Shown here piece after piece: positions 1-5,598 of a stretch of DNA of 5,598 nucleotides. Under the pieces are notes generated by a model that ran no database searches, was not told where the DNA came from, and was given only the letters and a program-made list of their open reading frames with translations. Position numbers and translations under genes: made by a program. How positions within the stretch are numbered: the stretch's first letter is position 1; every line of letters starts with the position of its first letter. The DNA comes from Dehalococcoidia bacterium (GTDB lineage: Bacteria; Chloroflexota; Dehalococcoidia; SAR202; UBA11138), in NCBI GenBank assembly GCA_012270625.1, contig JAAXHZ010000373.1, positions 1 through 5,598 of the forward strand. Reading direction: 5' to 3'.

Positions 1-312
1 GGCTACCGGATAGCACACGATCTGGCCGGGGCCGTGGTAGGTAGCCTGGCCGCCTCTATCGACACTTAGGATCGGAACTAAGGCGTAAGGGAGGTCGCCG
101 CGGGAGAGTCCGGCCTCAGACGACGCAGCCCGCCTGCCGAGCGTGTACACGTGAGGGTGCTCCACGAACAGAAGCGTGTTCTCCCTGGCTCCGTCCGCGA
201 TCTCTTCCGCGAGCCGCTTCTGCAGCTCCAGCGCCTCCAGGTACCCGGTCATGCCCAAATCGACAGCCGTGCACGCTTGAAGAGAGTTCATACTGATTGT
301 GTGTGACTTCAT
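1..312 (-). CDS. lipB: Lipoyl(octanoyl) transferase LipB, N-terminal half (runs off the left edge)
   Basis: LipB moves octanoate from octanoyl-ACP onto the lipoyl domains of 2-oxoacid dehydrogenases and GcvH in the cytoplasm, the first step of endogenous lipoate synthesis. The visible 104 codons are open to the window edge. They contain the family hallmarks in order: a D-L-G-M-x-x-Y segment near residues 18-24, an amphipathic helix, [15 protein letters not shown] at about 47-61, and [13 protein letters not shown] at about 85-97 followed by IVCYP. The catalytic Cys and Lys lie in the missing half, since family members are roughly 210-230 residues. An in-frame TAA lies upstream. ATG at 312 is the first start after it, and a second ATG at 291 (7 codons later) is equally compatible with the family. 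Neither has a Shine-Dalgarno sequence. The gene is divergent from the ABC operon. Identification is firm; the exact start is not. Confidence 0.93.
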   Translation of the reverse strand, partial: MKSHTISMNSLQACTAVDLGMTGYLEALELQKRLAEEIADGARENTLLFVEHPHVYTLGRRAASSEAGLSRGDLPYALVPILSVDRGGQATYHGPGQIVCYPVA

Positions 313-392
313 GATGGAAGGATACGCGCGTTGATCTTACCAAGACGCGCTTTGAAATCATCGAAAGACCCTGTACCTTGTCCTGAAAATCC

Positions 393-422
393 TTGCGAGC
401 CGCTCGGCTTCGGTATTACTAT
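393..422 (+). promoter_or_regulatory. Candidate sigma70-type promoter of the ABC exporter operon
   Basis: TTGCGA (393-398) and TACTAT (417-422) each match the -35 and -10 consensus at 4 of 6 positions, with an 18-bp spacer. Transcription would start near 429 and leave a leader of about 69 nt before the ATG at 498. It is the best-placed pair I found in the divergent region, but matches this weak also arise by chance. The rest of 313-497 shows no gene. Confidence 0.35.
398..409. promoter_or_regulatory. Short inverted repeat in the promoter spacer, possible operator
   Basis: AGCCG-CT-CGGCT is a perfect 5-bp inverted repeat with a 2-bp centre. It lies between the putative -35 and -10 elements of the ABC operon, where a bound repressor or MerR-type activator would act. 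No regulator gene is in the window. The loop is too short for a stable RNA hairpin, and most of the site lies upstream of the predicted transcript start, so a DNA site is the better reading. A repeat this short can be chance in GC-rich DNA. Confidence 0.2.
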
Positions 423-475
423 CCTTTGGTTGTACCCCGTAGTACTGCACACTTCGCCTCGCCTTAACTCCCCTC

Positions 476-481
476 AGGAGG
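476..481 (+). promoter_or_regulatory. Shine-Dalgarno-like AGGAGG, unusually far from the ABC start codon
   Basis: A perfect AGGAGG lies 16 nt upstream of the ATG at 498, well beyond the usual 5-9 nt spacing. No start codon sits at the normal distance, and the codon just before the ATG is an in-frame TAG (495-497), so the reading frame cannot begin earlier. It is the only purine-rich ribosome-binding sequence near this gene. Confidence 0.45.
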
Positions 482-497
482 CCCCCACCGCCGCTAG

Positions 498-2297
498 ATG
501 CAGATAATCCTCAGAATCCTGGCTATCGCCCTGCGCCACAAGTGGCGCTTGTTGTTCGCATACTTGGCTCTTGCGGGAGCCTCGCTGTCCTATCTGTATC
601 TGCCTCGACTGTTTGGCAGAGCTATAGACCAGGTGGACCAGATGCTGCGTGTCGGCGATCTTTCCATCGGGGTGATCACCACAACGGTCACGCTGATTTT
701 GGGTATCAGCGTCGTCCGCGGCCTGTTTGCCTATTTCCAGCAGTACCTCGGCGAGGCGCTTAGCCAGGACGTTTCATACGACCTTCGCAACTCCTTCTAC
801 GATAGGGTCCAGCACCTCAGCTTCGGCTTTCACGACCGTTTCCACACCGGCAATTTGATGTCGCGTGCGATCACCGATGTCGAGAACATTCGGATGTTCA
901 TCAACATGGGTGTGATGCGCACACCTTACTTCGCAGTCCTGTTCGTCGTAGTGGCTGTTGTGCTGCTTCGCATGGACTGGCAGTTGGGCCTGATCAGCCT
1001 CGGGTTCATGCCGGTCGTCATGCTCCAGTCCGCCATCGTCCGTCTGCAGATGCGGCGGCTGTGGCTGCTTGTCCAGGAGATGTTGGCGGAGCTGAACACG
1101 GTGCTGCAGGAGAACCTGACCGGTATCCGCGTAGTGAAGTCGTTTGCTGCCGAGGACCACGAGGAACGCAAGTTCAACAAGCACAGCAGAGACGTGGCCG
1201 AGACAACCGTCAAAGCCGAGCGCATCCGGGCAGCGAACTCGGCGTTTATGGCCTTTACGTTCATGGTCGCCCTCGGGCTGATCCTGTGGTTCGGCGGCCA
1301 GCGTGTGATCGATGGACGGCTGACGCCAGGCGAATTGGCGCAGTTCATCTTTTACATGCAGATACTCTCCATGCCCGTTCGAATGATCGGATGGATGGTC
1401 AACTCTTACGCTAGGGCAGCTTCCGCAGGCCAGCGGTTGTTCGAGATTCTCGACTATGAGACCCCTGTCCGGGAGAAGCCCGGGGCCCTTGCCATGCCGC
1501 GCACGAGCGGACACGTACGCTTCGAGAACGCCTCGTTCGGTTATGGTGAAGCTGGCAATGTGCTTTCCGGAATAGATATTGACGCTCCGCCGGGCAAGGT
1601 AATTGCGTTGCTGGGTGCGCCAGGCAGCGGCAAGACTAGCATCGTGAATCTGATTCCAAGGTTTTACGATCCCACTCAGGGCAGGGTTACGATCGACGGC
1701 ATAGACGTGCAGGACGCGACGCTCGAGTCCTTGCGGCGCAACGTCGGCATGGTCCAGCAGGACGTGTTCCTCTTCGGAGAGACCATCAGAGAAAACATCG
1801 CGTACGGTCGTGAGGACGCGCCGATGGAGCTGATCATCCAAGCCGCCAAGGTTGCTCAGCTACACGACTTCATCGAGTCACAGCCAGGAGGCTACGAGTC
1901 CGACATAGGAGAGAGAGGCGTCACGCTCTCGGGCGGCCAGAGGCAGCGCCTGGCCATAGCCCGCGCGGTTCTGCTTGACCCGCCAATACTCATCCTGGAC
2001 GATTCCACTTCCAGCGTAGATACCCGCACGGAAGAGATGATCAGACAGGCCATGGAGTCCGTGATGCAGGGCAGGACGACCTTCGTGATCGCCCACAGGC
2101 TGAGCACCGTCCACAGGGCGGACCAGATCATTGTGCTCAAGAGCGGCCGCATCGCCGAACAGGGGACGCACTCGGAGTTGCTGGCCCTCGGCGGACAGTA
2201 CAAAGAGATCTACGATCTCCAGCTGAGACCCCAGGAAGAGGTCATGTTGGAGGTCGATATCTCCGCTCAGGGCGCCGAAAGGTATGCCACAACATGA
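498..2297 (+). CDS. ABC exporter half-transporter, first subunit, with degenerate Walker B (Asp for Glu)
   Basis: This is a 599-residue inner-membrane half-transporter: a six-helix membrane domain fused to a nucleotide-binding domain, the usual length and order for MdlA/BmrC-like exporters. Hydrophobic segments lie near residues 17-39, 56-80, 140-157, 162-180, 249-267 and 278-300. In the ATPase domain I see an A-loop Tyr349, Walker A GAPGSGKT (373-380, Lys379), Q-loop Gln421, signature LSGGQ (477-481), Walker B ILILDD (497-502), D-loop SSVD (505-508) and H-loop His533. Asp502 replaces the catalytic glutamate, a change known from one partner of heterodimeric exporters such as MdlAB, BmrCD and TM287/288. 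The start is fixed by an in-frame TAG immediately upstream. The stop overlaps the next ABC gene by 4 nt, so the two are one operon and very likely one pump. The substrate is unknown: drugs, lipids or peptides are all possible. Confidence 0.95.
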   Translation: MQIILRILAIALRHKWRLLFAYLALAGASLSYLYLPRLFGRAIDQVDQMLRVGDLSIGVITTTVTLILGISVVRGLFAYFQQYLGEALSQDVSYDLRNSFYDRVQHLSFGFHDRFHTGNLMSRAITDVENIRMFINMGVMRTPYFAVLFVVVAVVLLRMDWQLGLISLGFMPVVMLQSAIVRLQMRRLWLLVQEMLAELNTVLQENLTGIRVVKSFAAEDHEERKFNKHSRDVAETTVKAERIRAANSAFMAFTFMVALGLILWFGGQRVIDGRLTPGELAQFIFYMQILSMPVRMIGWMVNSYARAASAGQRLFEILDYETPVREKPGALAMPRTSGHVRFENASFGYGEAGNVLSGIDIDAPPGKVIALLGAPGSGKTSIVNLIPRFYDPTQGRVTIDGIDVQDATLESLRRNVGMVQQDVFLFGETIRENIAYGREDAPMELIIQAAKVAQLHDFIESQPGGYESDIGERGVTLSGGQRQRLAIARAVLLDPPILILDDSTSSVDTRTEEMIRQAMESVMQGRTTFVIAHRLSTVHRADQIIVLKSGRIAEQGTHSELLALGGQYKEIYDLQLRPQEEVMLEVDISAQGAERYATT

Positions 2298-2302
2298 TGA
2301 TG
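2277..2302 (+). promoter_or_regulatory. Translational coupling site: ATGA overlap with three consecutive ATG codons
   Basis: The TGA stop of the first ABC gene (2295-2297) shares bases with the first ATG of the second (2294-2296). The second frame opens with three ATGs in a row (2294, 2297, 2300). A weak purine run GAAAGG (2277-2282) lies 11 nt before the first ATG. Ribosomes ending the first gene could restart directly, which would keep the two half-transporters near 1:1. Confidence 0.75.
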
Positions 2303-4123
2303 TGGGGCTTCGGCCGGATGAGCCGTGGACTGCCGGACGAGGAGGTCTTCGGCAGCGTATACAACCCTCGCGTGATTCGCAGAGTCGTCCCGTACGTCAT
2401 GCCGTTCCAGTACCTGATGATCGTCTCTATCGTTGCGATGCTGGTGTTCAGCGGCACCATGGTGGCCGTTCCCTATCTGCTGAAGATAGGAATCGACGAA
2501 TACATCGTCGCCGGCAATTACGGCGGCCTCACGCTCATTGCCGGCCTGCTCATCGGCAACGCATTCCTGAACTGGGGCACCAATTACACGCAGCAGGTCG
2601 CGATGACCAAAGTTGGAGAGGGCATACTCTACAACCTGCGCCGGGACATGTTTACCCACTGCCAGAAGCTCTCGCTTTCGTTCTACGACAGGACCGAGAT
2701 TGGCAGGGTCATGTCACGCGTCCACGGTGATGTCGCTCAGCTTCAGGAGGTCATGTGGATCATCATCATGACCCTTGGAGATGTGCTCACGCTGATCGGA
2801 ATCGTTGTAGCCTTGCTGGTCATGAACCTCAAGCTTGGCCTCATCACCATGAGCGTGCTGCCGCTCCTTGTAGTCGTGATGTCTGTTTGGCAGCCATTCG
2901 CCGTGCGTGCGTTCATGCGCGTGCGCATCGCGATCTCCATAGTCAACTCCGCCTTCAACGAGAACATCCAGGGCGTGCGCGTAGTGCAGAGCATGAACCG
3001 GCAGGGCAGCAACCTCGCTACCTTCGACGGCAAGAACAAGACCCACCACGATGCTGCTCTGGGCGCAAGCCAGATGTCGGCCACCCTAATGCCGGCCGTC
3101 GACATCCTGACGGCCGTCGCCGTAGGCCTCGCCATCTTCTTCGGCGCACGCATGATCACCGACGATGCTCTGGAGATCGGCGTGCTGATCGCCTTCGTCC
3201 TGTACGTCCAGCGCTTCTTCGATCCGATCCGCAACATGACGATGCAGTACACGATGCTCCAGCGCGCCATGGCCTCTGGCACAAGGATCTTCGACCTGCT
3301 TGATGCCCGCGTCGACATCGTAGACCGTCCGAATCCGACTCGTCTGACCGAAGTTAGGGGAGAGATCGAGTTCAAGAACGTCAACTTCAGGTACGTGCCC
3401 GAAGAGCCCGTGCTGGTCGACGTCAACGTCCACATCCAGCCCGGAGAGACAGTGGCAATCGTCGGGCCCACGGGCGCCGGCAAGACCACATTCGTATCGC
3501 TGTTATCTCGCTTCTACGACGTGCCGGAGGGCCAGGGCTCAATACTGATCGATGGCCATGACGTGAGGGACCTTGAGAGAAGCTCCCTTGCCAGCAGGCT
3601 CAGCATGGTCCTGCAGGAGCCGTTCCTCTTCTCTGGAACTGTCAGCGAGAACATTAAGTACAACAACGCAAACTACGTCACCGATGATGACATGGTCAGG
3701 GCCGCCACGGCCGTTGGCGCGCACGACTTCATCATGGAGCTCGAAGACGGGTACGAGACCTATCTCCAGGAACGCGGCATGAACCTCAGCGTCGGCCAGA
3801 GGCAGTTGATCAGCTTCGCCCGCGCCATCGTCGCCGATCCGAGCATCCTGGTCCTGGACGAGGCCACTGCCAACATCGACAGCCATACAGAGATGCTGAT
3901 ACAGCGCGCGCTGCAGCAATTGCTCGAAGACCGCACCGCCGTCGTAATCGCGCACCGCCTCTCGACCATCAGGGGCGCGGACAAGATTATCGTGCTCAAC
4001 CAGGGCCGCGTCGAGGAGGTCGGCAACCACGACGCGCTCATGGCCCAGGACGGGCTCTACGCCCACCTATACCGCATGAACTACGCCGCCATCGAAGCGC
4101 CGCTGGAGGCTGCGGAAGCGTAG
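2294..4123 (+). CDS. ABC exporter half-transporter, second subunit, with catalytic Glu and LSVGQ signature
   Basis: This 609-residue membrane-ATPase fusion is the partner of the preceding subunit and resembles the MdlB/BmrD branch. Membrane helices lie near residues 38-60, 79-99, 154-177, 179-200, 263-285 and 290-312. An N-terminal stretch of about 35 residues precedes the first helix. The ATPase domain shows A-loop Tyr367, Walker A GPTGAGKT (391-398, Lys397), Q-loop Gln441, signature LSVGQ (498-502; Val500 replaces the usual Gly), Walker B ILVLDE (518-523, catalytic Glu523), D-loop ANID (526-529) and H-loop His554. This subunit therefore supplies the intact Walker B glutamate, and its altered signature faces the partner's Asp-containing site. 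The start is taken as the ATG overlapping the upstream stop; ATGs 3 and 6 nt further on are equally possible. It is the last gene of the plus-strand operon. The substrate cannot be deduced. Confidence 0.95.
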   Translation: MMMWGFGRMSRGLPDEEVFGSVYNPRVIRRVVPYVMPFQYLMIVSIVAMLVFSGTMVAVPYLLKIGIDEYIVAGNYGGLTLIAGLLIGNAFLNWGTNYTQQVAMTKVGEGILYNLRRDMFTHCQKLSLSFYDRTEIGRVMSRVHGDVAQLQEVMWIIIMTLGDVLTLIGIVVALLVMNLKLGLITMSVLPLLVVVMSVWQPFAVRAFMRVRIAISIVNSAFNENIQGVRVVQSMNRQGSNLATFDGKNKTHHDAALGASQMSATLMPAVDILTAVAVGLAIFFGARMITDDALEIGVLIAFVLYVQRFFDPIRNMTMQYTMLQRAMASGTRIFDLLDARVDIVDRPNPTRLTEVRGEIEFKNVNFRYVPEEPVLVDVNVHIQPGETVAIVGPTGAGKTTFVSLLSRFYDVPEGQGSILIDGHDVRDLERSSLASRLSMVLQEPFLFSGTVSENIKYNNANYVTDDDMVRAATAVGAHDFIMELEDGYETYLQERGMNLSVGQRQLISFARAIVADPSILVLDEATANIDSHTEMLIQRALQQLLEDRTAVVIAHRLSTIRGADKIIVLNQGRVEEVGNHDALMAQDGLYAHLYRMNYAAIEAPLEAAEA

Positions 4124-4127
4124 CTGC

Positions 4128-4157
4128 GGGCCTGTGTGGGCCTTAGTCCGGTGGACT
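4128..4157. terminator. Two weak hairpins in the convergent gap, doubtful terminator
   Basis: The 64-nt gap between the second ABC gene and vapC holds GGCC-TGTGTG-GGCC (4129-4142, extendable by a G-T pair) and AGTCC-GGT-GGACT (4145-4157), the latter followed by only three T (counting the last stem T) and then G. Both stems are 4-5 bp and lack a proper U-tract, so they are poor intrinsic terminators on either strand. No better candidate is seen, so termination may be factor-dependent. Confidence 0.2.
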
Positions 4158-4187
4158 TTGACGTAGAGGCTACCCCCGAACGCCCTC

Positions 4188-4589
4188 TCACCCCATCCGT
4201 ACGTACTGCACGGCGACACCCAGACCTGGAGCCCGCGAAAGCCGCCCGTCAGCCGTCAGCACCGGCACGCCATAGACGCGCGCCGCCGCCACGTAGAACG
4301 CGTCCATGGCCGTGACATTCTGGAAATGTTCCCAGGCCAGCGGAATCAAATCTCGGTGAGAAATGCGTTGCACTGGCCATCTCGTCAGATACTCCACGGC
4401 CAGCCGAGCTCTCGGCACTTCGAGGTCGCCCCGCAAGACCGCACGGCGCAAGACGGACAGCACTTCCACATCCATGATTTCGGGCGCTAGAGGGTAGTCG
4501 TCTTCGACGAGTCCCGCCACCGACAGCCCTAACGGCGTTCTCAGTAGGTACTCGACCGCTATCGAGGTATCAACGACGTAGCGGCTCAC
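4188..4589 (-). CDS. vapC: VapC-type PIN-domain ribonuclease toxin
   Basis: VapC toxins are Mg2+-dependent ribonucleases that cut specific RNAs, often tRNA or rRNA, when released from their antitoxin. This 133-residue protein has the normal PIN-domain length. The four acidic residues expected to bind metal are present: Asp7 in YVVDTSI, Glu42 in DVEVLSVLRR, Asp96 in AMDAFYVAAA and Asp114 in LTADGRL. Nothing suggests inactivation. The start codon is GTG (4589-4587). It overlaps the TGA stop of vapB as GTGA, and the purines just before it are too close to act as a spaced Shine-Dalgarno, so translation probably depends on coupling to vapB. GTG is chosen because it places the first catalytic Asp at residue 7, as is usual for the family. 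The RNA target cannot be predicted. The gene converges on the ABC operon. Confidence 0.92.
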   Translation of the reverse strand: MSRYVVDTSIAVEYLLRTPLGLSVAGLVEDDYPLAPEIMDVEVLSVLRRAVLRGDLEVPRARLAVEYLTRWPVQRISHRDLIPLAWEHFQNVTAMDAFYVAAARVYGVPVLTADGRLSRAPGLGVAVQYVRMG

Positions 4590-4819
4590 TCCAACTCAGC
4601 TTCATACGAAGCTCGCTCTTCATGGAGCAGCACTGCTGCAGGCACACCAAGATTGGTCTTGGGGGCCTGGGCAAGACTCTCCTGCCACTCGCGCATGTCC
4701 AGCTCGCGCCTAATGGCAGCGAGCACAATGTCACTCATGCTGCGGTTGTCTTCGCGAGCGTAACGGCGAAGGCGTTCATGCAGGCCTGAAGGCACATTCC
4801 TAATCTGTAAGTTTGCCAT
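4586..4819 (-). CDS. vapB: VapB/FitA-like ribbon-helix-helix antitoxin
   Basis: This 77-residue protein has the layout of a PIN-toxin antitoxin. The N-terminal ribbon-helix-helix DNA-binding fold has its strand at residues 3-9 (NLQIRNV), first helix at about 11-22 and second helix at about 27-40, with the turn motif NRSMSD between them. The acidic C-terminal tail (about 55-77) is expected to wrap around VapC and block its active site. It resembles FitA-type antitoxins in the VRN/IRN opening and the RS(M/L) turn. The gene immediately precedes vapC and overlaps it by 4 nt, the standard antitoxin-first order. The ATG at 4819 has no Shine-Dalgarno. The promoter spacing instead suggests that the transcript begins at this ATG. 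Autorepression through the adjacent palindrome is the likely control. Confidence 0.9.
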   Translation of the reverse strand: MANLQIRNVPSGLHERLRRYAREDNRSMSDIVLAAIRRELDMREWQESLAQAPKTNLGVPAAVLLHEERASYEAELE

Positions 4820-4821
4820 GT

Positions 4822-4836
4822 CATGATAGTATCATG
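4822..4836. promoter_or_regulatory. Perfect 7-1-7 palindrome, probable VapB(C) operator
   Basis: CATGATA-G-TATCATG is a perfect inverted repeat of 7-bp arms around one base. It begins 3 bp upstream of the vapB start codon and covers the putative -10 element (TACTAT on the minus strand). ATGT (4818-4821) and ACAT (4838-4841) flank it and extend the dyad imperfectly, with a 1-nt offset. Ribbon-helix-helix antitoxins bind such short palindromes at their own promoters, so position and symmetry both point to autorepression. Confidence 0.65.
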
Positions 4837-4854
4837 CACATTGCATCACTACAA
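4826..4854 (-). promoter_or_regulatory. Putative vapBC promoter predicting a leaderless transcript
   Basis: On the minus strand, TTGTAG (4854-4849; TTG conserved) and TACTAT (4831-4826; 4 of 6 consensus bases) are separated by 17 bp. The last base of the -10 lies 7 bp from the A of the vapB ATG, so transcription is predicted to start at that A or within a base or two of it. The -35 lies 5 bp past the ruvB stop codon, so the whole control region fits in the 39-nt gap. Confidence 0.5.
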
Positions 4855-4858
4855 GCCT

Positions 4859-5598
4859 TCACTCCCCGAACGGCAGCTGCGCCTGAGGCGCCTCCTTCGT
4901 CCGGTCGGGGCCCGAGCCGTGGAACGGGTACTCGATGCCAAGGTGCTCGTAAGCGCGTTGTGTGGCCATGCGGCCCCGGCTCGTCCGGTCGAGGAAACCC
5001 AACTGCAGCATGTACGGCTCGTACACGTCCATGATCGTATCCGCCTCCTCGCTGATCGACGACGCAAGCGTCTCCAGCCCCACAGGTCCCCCATGAAACT
5101 TGCCGATGATCGAGTTCAGGACCCTGTGGTCGCTCACGTCCAGCCCCAGCTCGTCCACCTCCAGCATCCGCAGCGCGTCCCTTGCCGTATCGCCGGTGAT
5201 AACGTTGTCGGCCTCCACCTGCGCGTAGTCGCGCACACGGCGCAGAAGCCGGTTTGCGACCCTCGGCGTCCCACGCGAGCGCCGGGCGATCTCCGAAACG
5301 CCGTCGGCCTCCGCCTCGACCCCCAGGATTCGGGCCGATCGCCCCACGATGCTGCGCATCGCGTCGTCGTCGTAGAACTCCAGCCTGTGGATGACGCCGA
5401 AGCGGTCTCGCAGCGGTGCGCTGACCATTGCGTACCGGGTCGTCGCGCCGATCAGCGTGAACGGCTTGATCGTGAGGTTCATGCTCCGCGCCTTCAGACC
5501 CTTGTCGATCACCCACGAAACGCGGAAGTCCTCCATGCCCCCGTACAGCACCTCCTCCACCACGCGGCTGAGCCGGTGCACCTCGTCGATGAACAGGA
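4859..5598 (-). CDS. ruvB: Holliday junction branch-migration ATPase RuvB, C-terminal portion (runs off the right edge)
   Basis: RuvB is the hexameric AAA+ motor that, with RuvA, drives Holliday-junction branch migration in recombinational repair. The window holds the last 245 complete codons. Numbering from the first full codon, Walker B LFIDE is at 1-5 (LFIDEVHRL), sensor 1 IGATTR at 49-54, LRDRFG with the arginine finger at 62-67, sensor 2 RGTPR at 108-112, then the helical lid and the C-terminal winged helix with GPVGLETLA and RGRMAT. Walker A and the N-terminus lie beyond the window. The GTG encoding Val6 is inside Walker B and is not a start, so the frame must continue past 5598. After the usual end of the fold (YEHLGI) there is a polar tail of about 24 residues ending in QLPFGE, longer than in E. 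coli RuvB. The gene is intact as far as seen, with vapBC downstream on the same strand. Confidence 0.97.
   Translation of the reverse strand, partial: LFIDEVHRLSRVVEEVLYGGMEDFRVSWVIDKGLKARSMNLTIKPFTLIGATTRYAMVSAPLRDRFGVIHRLEFYDDDAMRSIVGRSARILGVEAEADGVSEIARRSRGTPRVANRLLRRVRDYAQVEADNVITGDTARDALRMLEVDELGLDVSDHRVLNSIIGKFHGGPVGLETLASSISEEADTIMDVYEPYMLQLGFLDRTSRGRMATQRAYEHLGIEYPFHGSGPDRTKEAPQAQLPFGE

Noticed and set aside
116..361. Open frame of 81 codons on the minus strand at the lipB 5' end
   Set aside because: It overlaps lipB out of frame; the lipB frame carries clear family motifs and this frame carries none.
774..1841. Long 355-codon minus-strand open frame antisense to the first ABC gene
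   Set aside because: It is rich in His, Asp and Gln with no recognisable domain, as expected of the complement of a GC-rich coding frame. The opposing gene is unambiguous.
2001..2003. Asp in Walker B of the first ABC protein as a sign of a dead pseudogene
   Set aside because: All other motifs are intact and the partner gene has the Glu. This is the normal asymmetry of heterodimeric exporters.
2743..3489. 248-codon minus-strand open frame antisense to the second ABC gene
   Set aside because: Low-complexity Ser/Thr/Arg/Met composition and no motifs; it is a shadow of the real ABC frame.
4145..4157. AGTCC-GGT-GGACT hairpin as a confident rho-independent terminator
   Set aside because: Only a 5-bp stem with a 3-nt loop and no U-tract; retained only as a low-confidence feature.
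4821..5516. 231-codon minus-strand frame overlapping ruvB and the vapB promoter
   Set aside because: It is the +1 shadow of ruvB: Arg/Gly/Ala-rich and without the AAA+ motifs that the true frame shows in order.
5579..5581. Apparent GTG start for a 240-residue RuvB
   Set aside because: The codon is the Val within the Walker B sequence LFIDEVHRL. The frame stays open to the window edge, so the gene is cut by the window and not short.

Overview
This window comes from a GC-rich bacterial chromosome. It carries housekeeping genes (lipB and ruvB, each cut by a window edge), a tandem pair of ABC half-exporter genes, and a type II toxin-antitoxin module. The taxon cannot be fixed from the sequence alone. 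The base composition, the lack of Shine-Dalgarno sequences at lipB and vapB, and the gene style would fit a Chloroflexota-like or similar high-GC lineage, but that is a low-confidence guess.

Layout. Positions 1-312 (minus) hold the N-terminal half of lipB, octanoyltransferase. Positions 313-497 are a divergent intergenic region with a plausible sigma70-type promoter for the ABC operon, a short inverted repeat inside its spacer, and an unusually distant AGGAGG. Positions 498-4123 (plus) hold two complete ABC exporter half-transporters that overlap by 4 nt (ATGA). They almost certainly form one heterodimeric efflux pump. The first half has Asp in place of the catalytic Walker B Glu, and the second has an LSVGQ signature. 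In the ABC dimer both changes fall on the same ATP site, which is the pattern of exporters with one degenerate and one consensus site. Positions 4124-4187 are a convergent gap with only weak hairpins. Positions 4188-4819 (minus) hold vapC and vapB, which overlap by 4 nt (GTGA). Positions 4820-4858 hold a compact vapB promoter with a 15-bp palindrome over its -10 element. Positions 4859-5598 (minus) hold the C-terminal two thirds of ruvB, the Holliday-junction branch-migration ATPase.

How the genes work together. The two ABC genes make one membrane machine; their substrate cannot be read from the sequence. The VapB antitoxin is expected to bind the VapC ribonuclease and to repress its own promoter through the palindrome. 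The promoter spacing predicts a leaderless vapB mRNA that starts at the A of the start codon. The module sits immediately behind ruvB on the same strand, with no visible terminator between them. No stretch longer than 300 bases lacks a gene.

I found no undescribed large system. The parts most worth a second look are the compact autoregulatory vapBC control region, the asymmetric ATP sites of the exporter, and a clamp-motif-like tail on RuvB.
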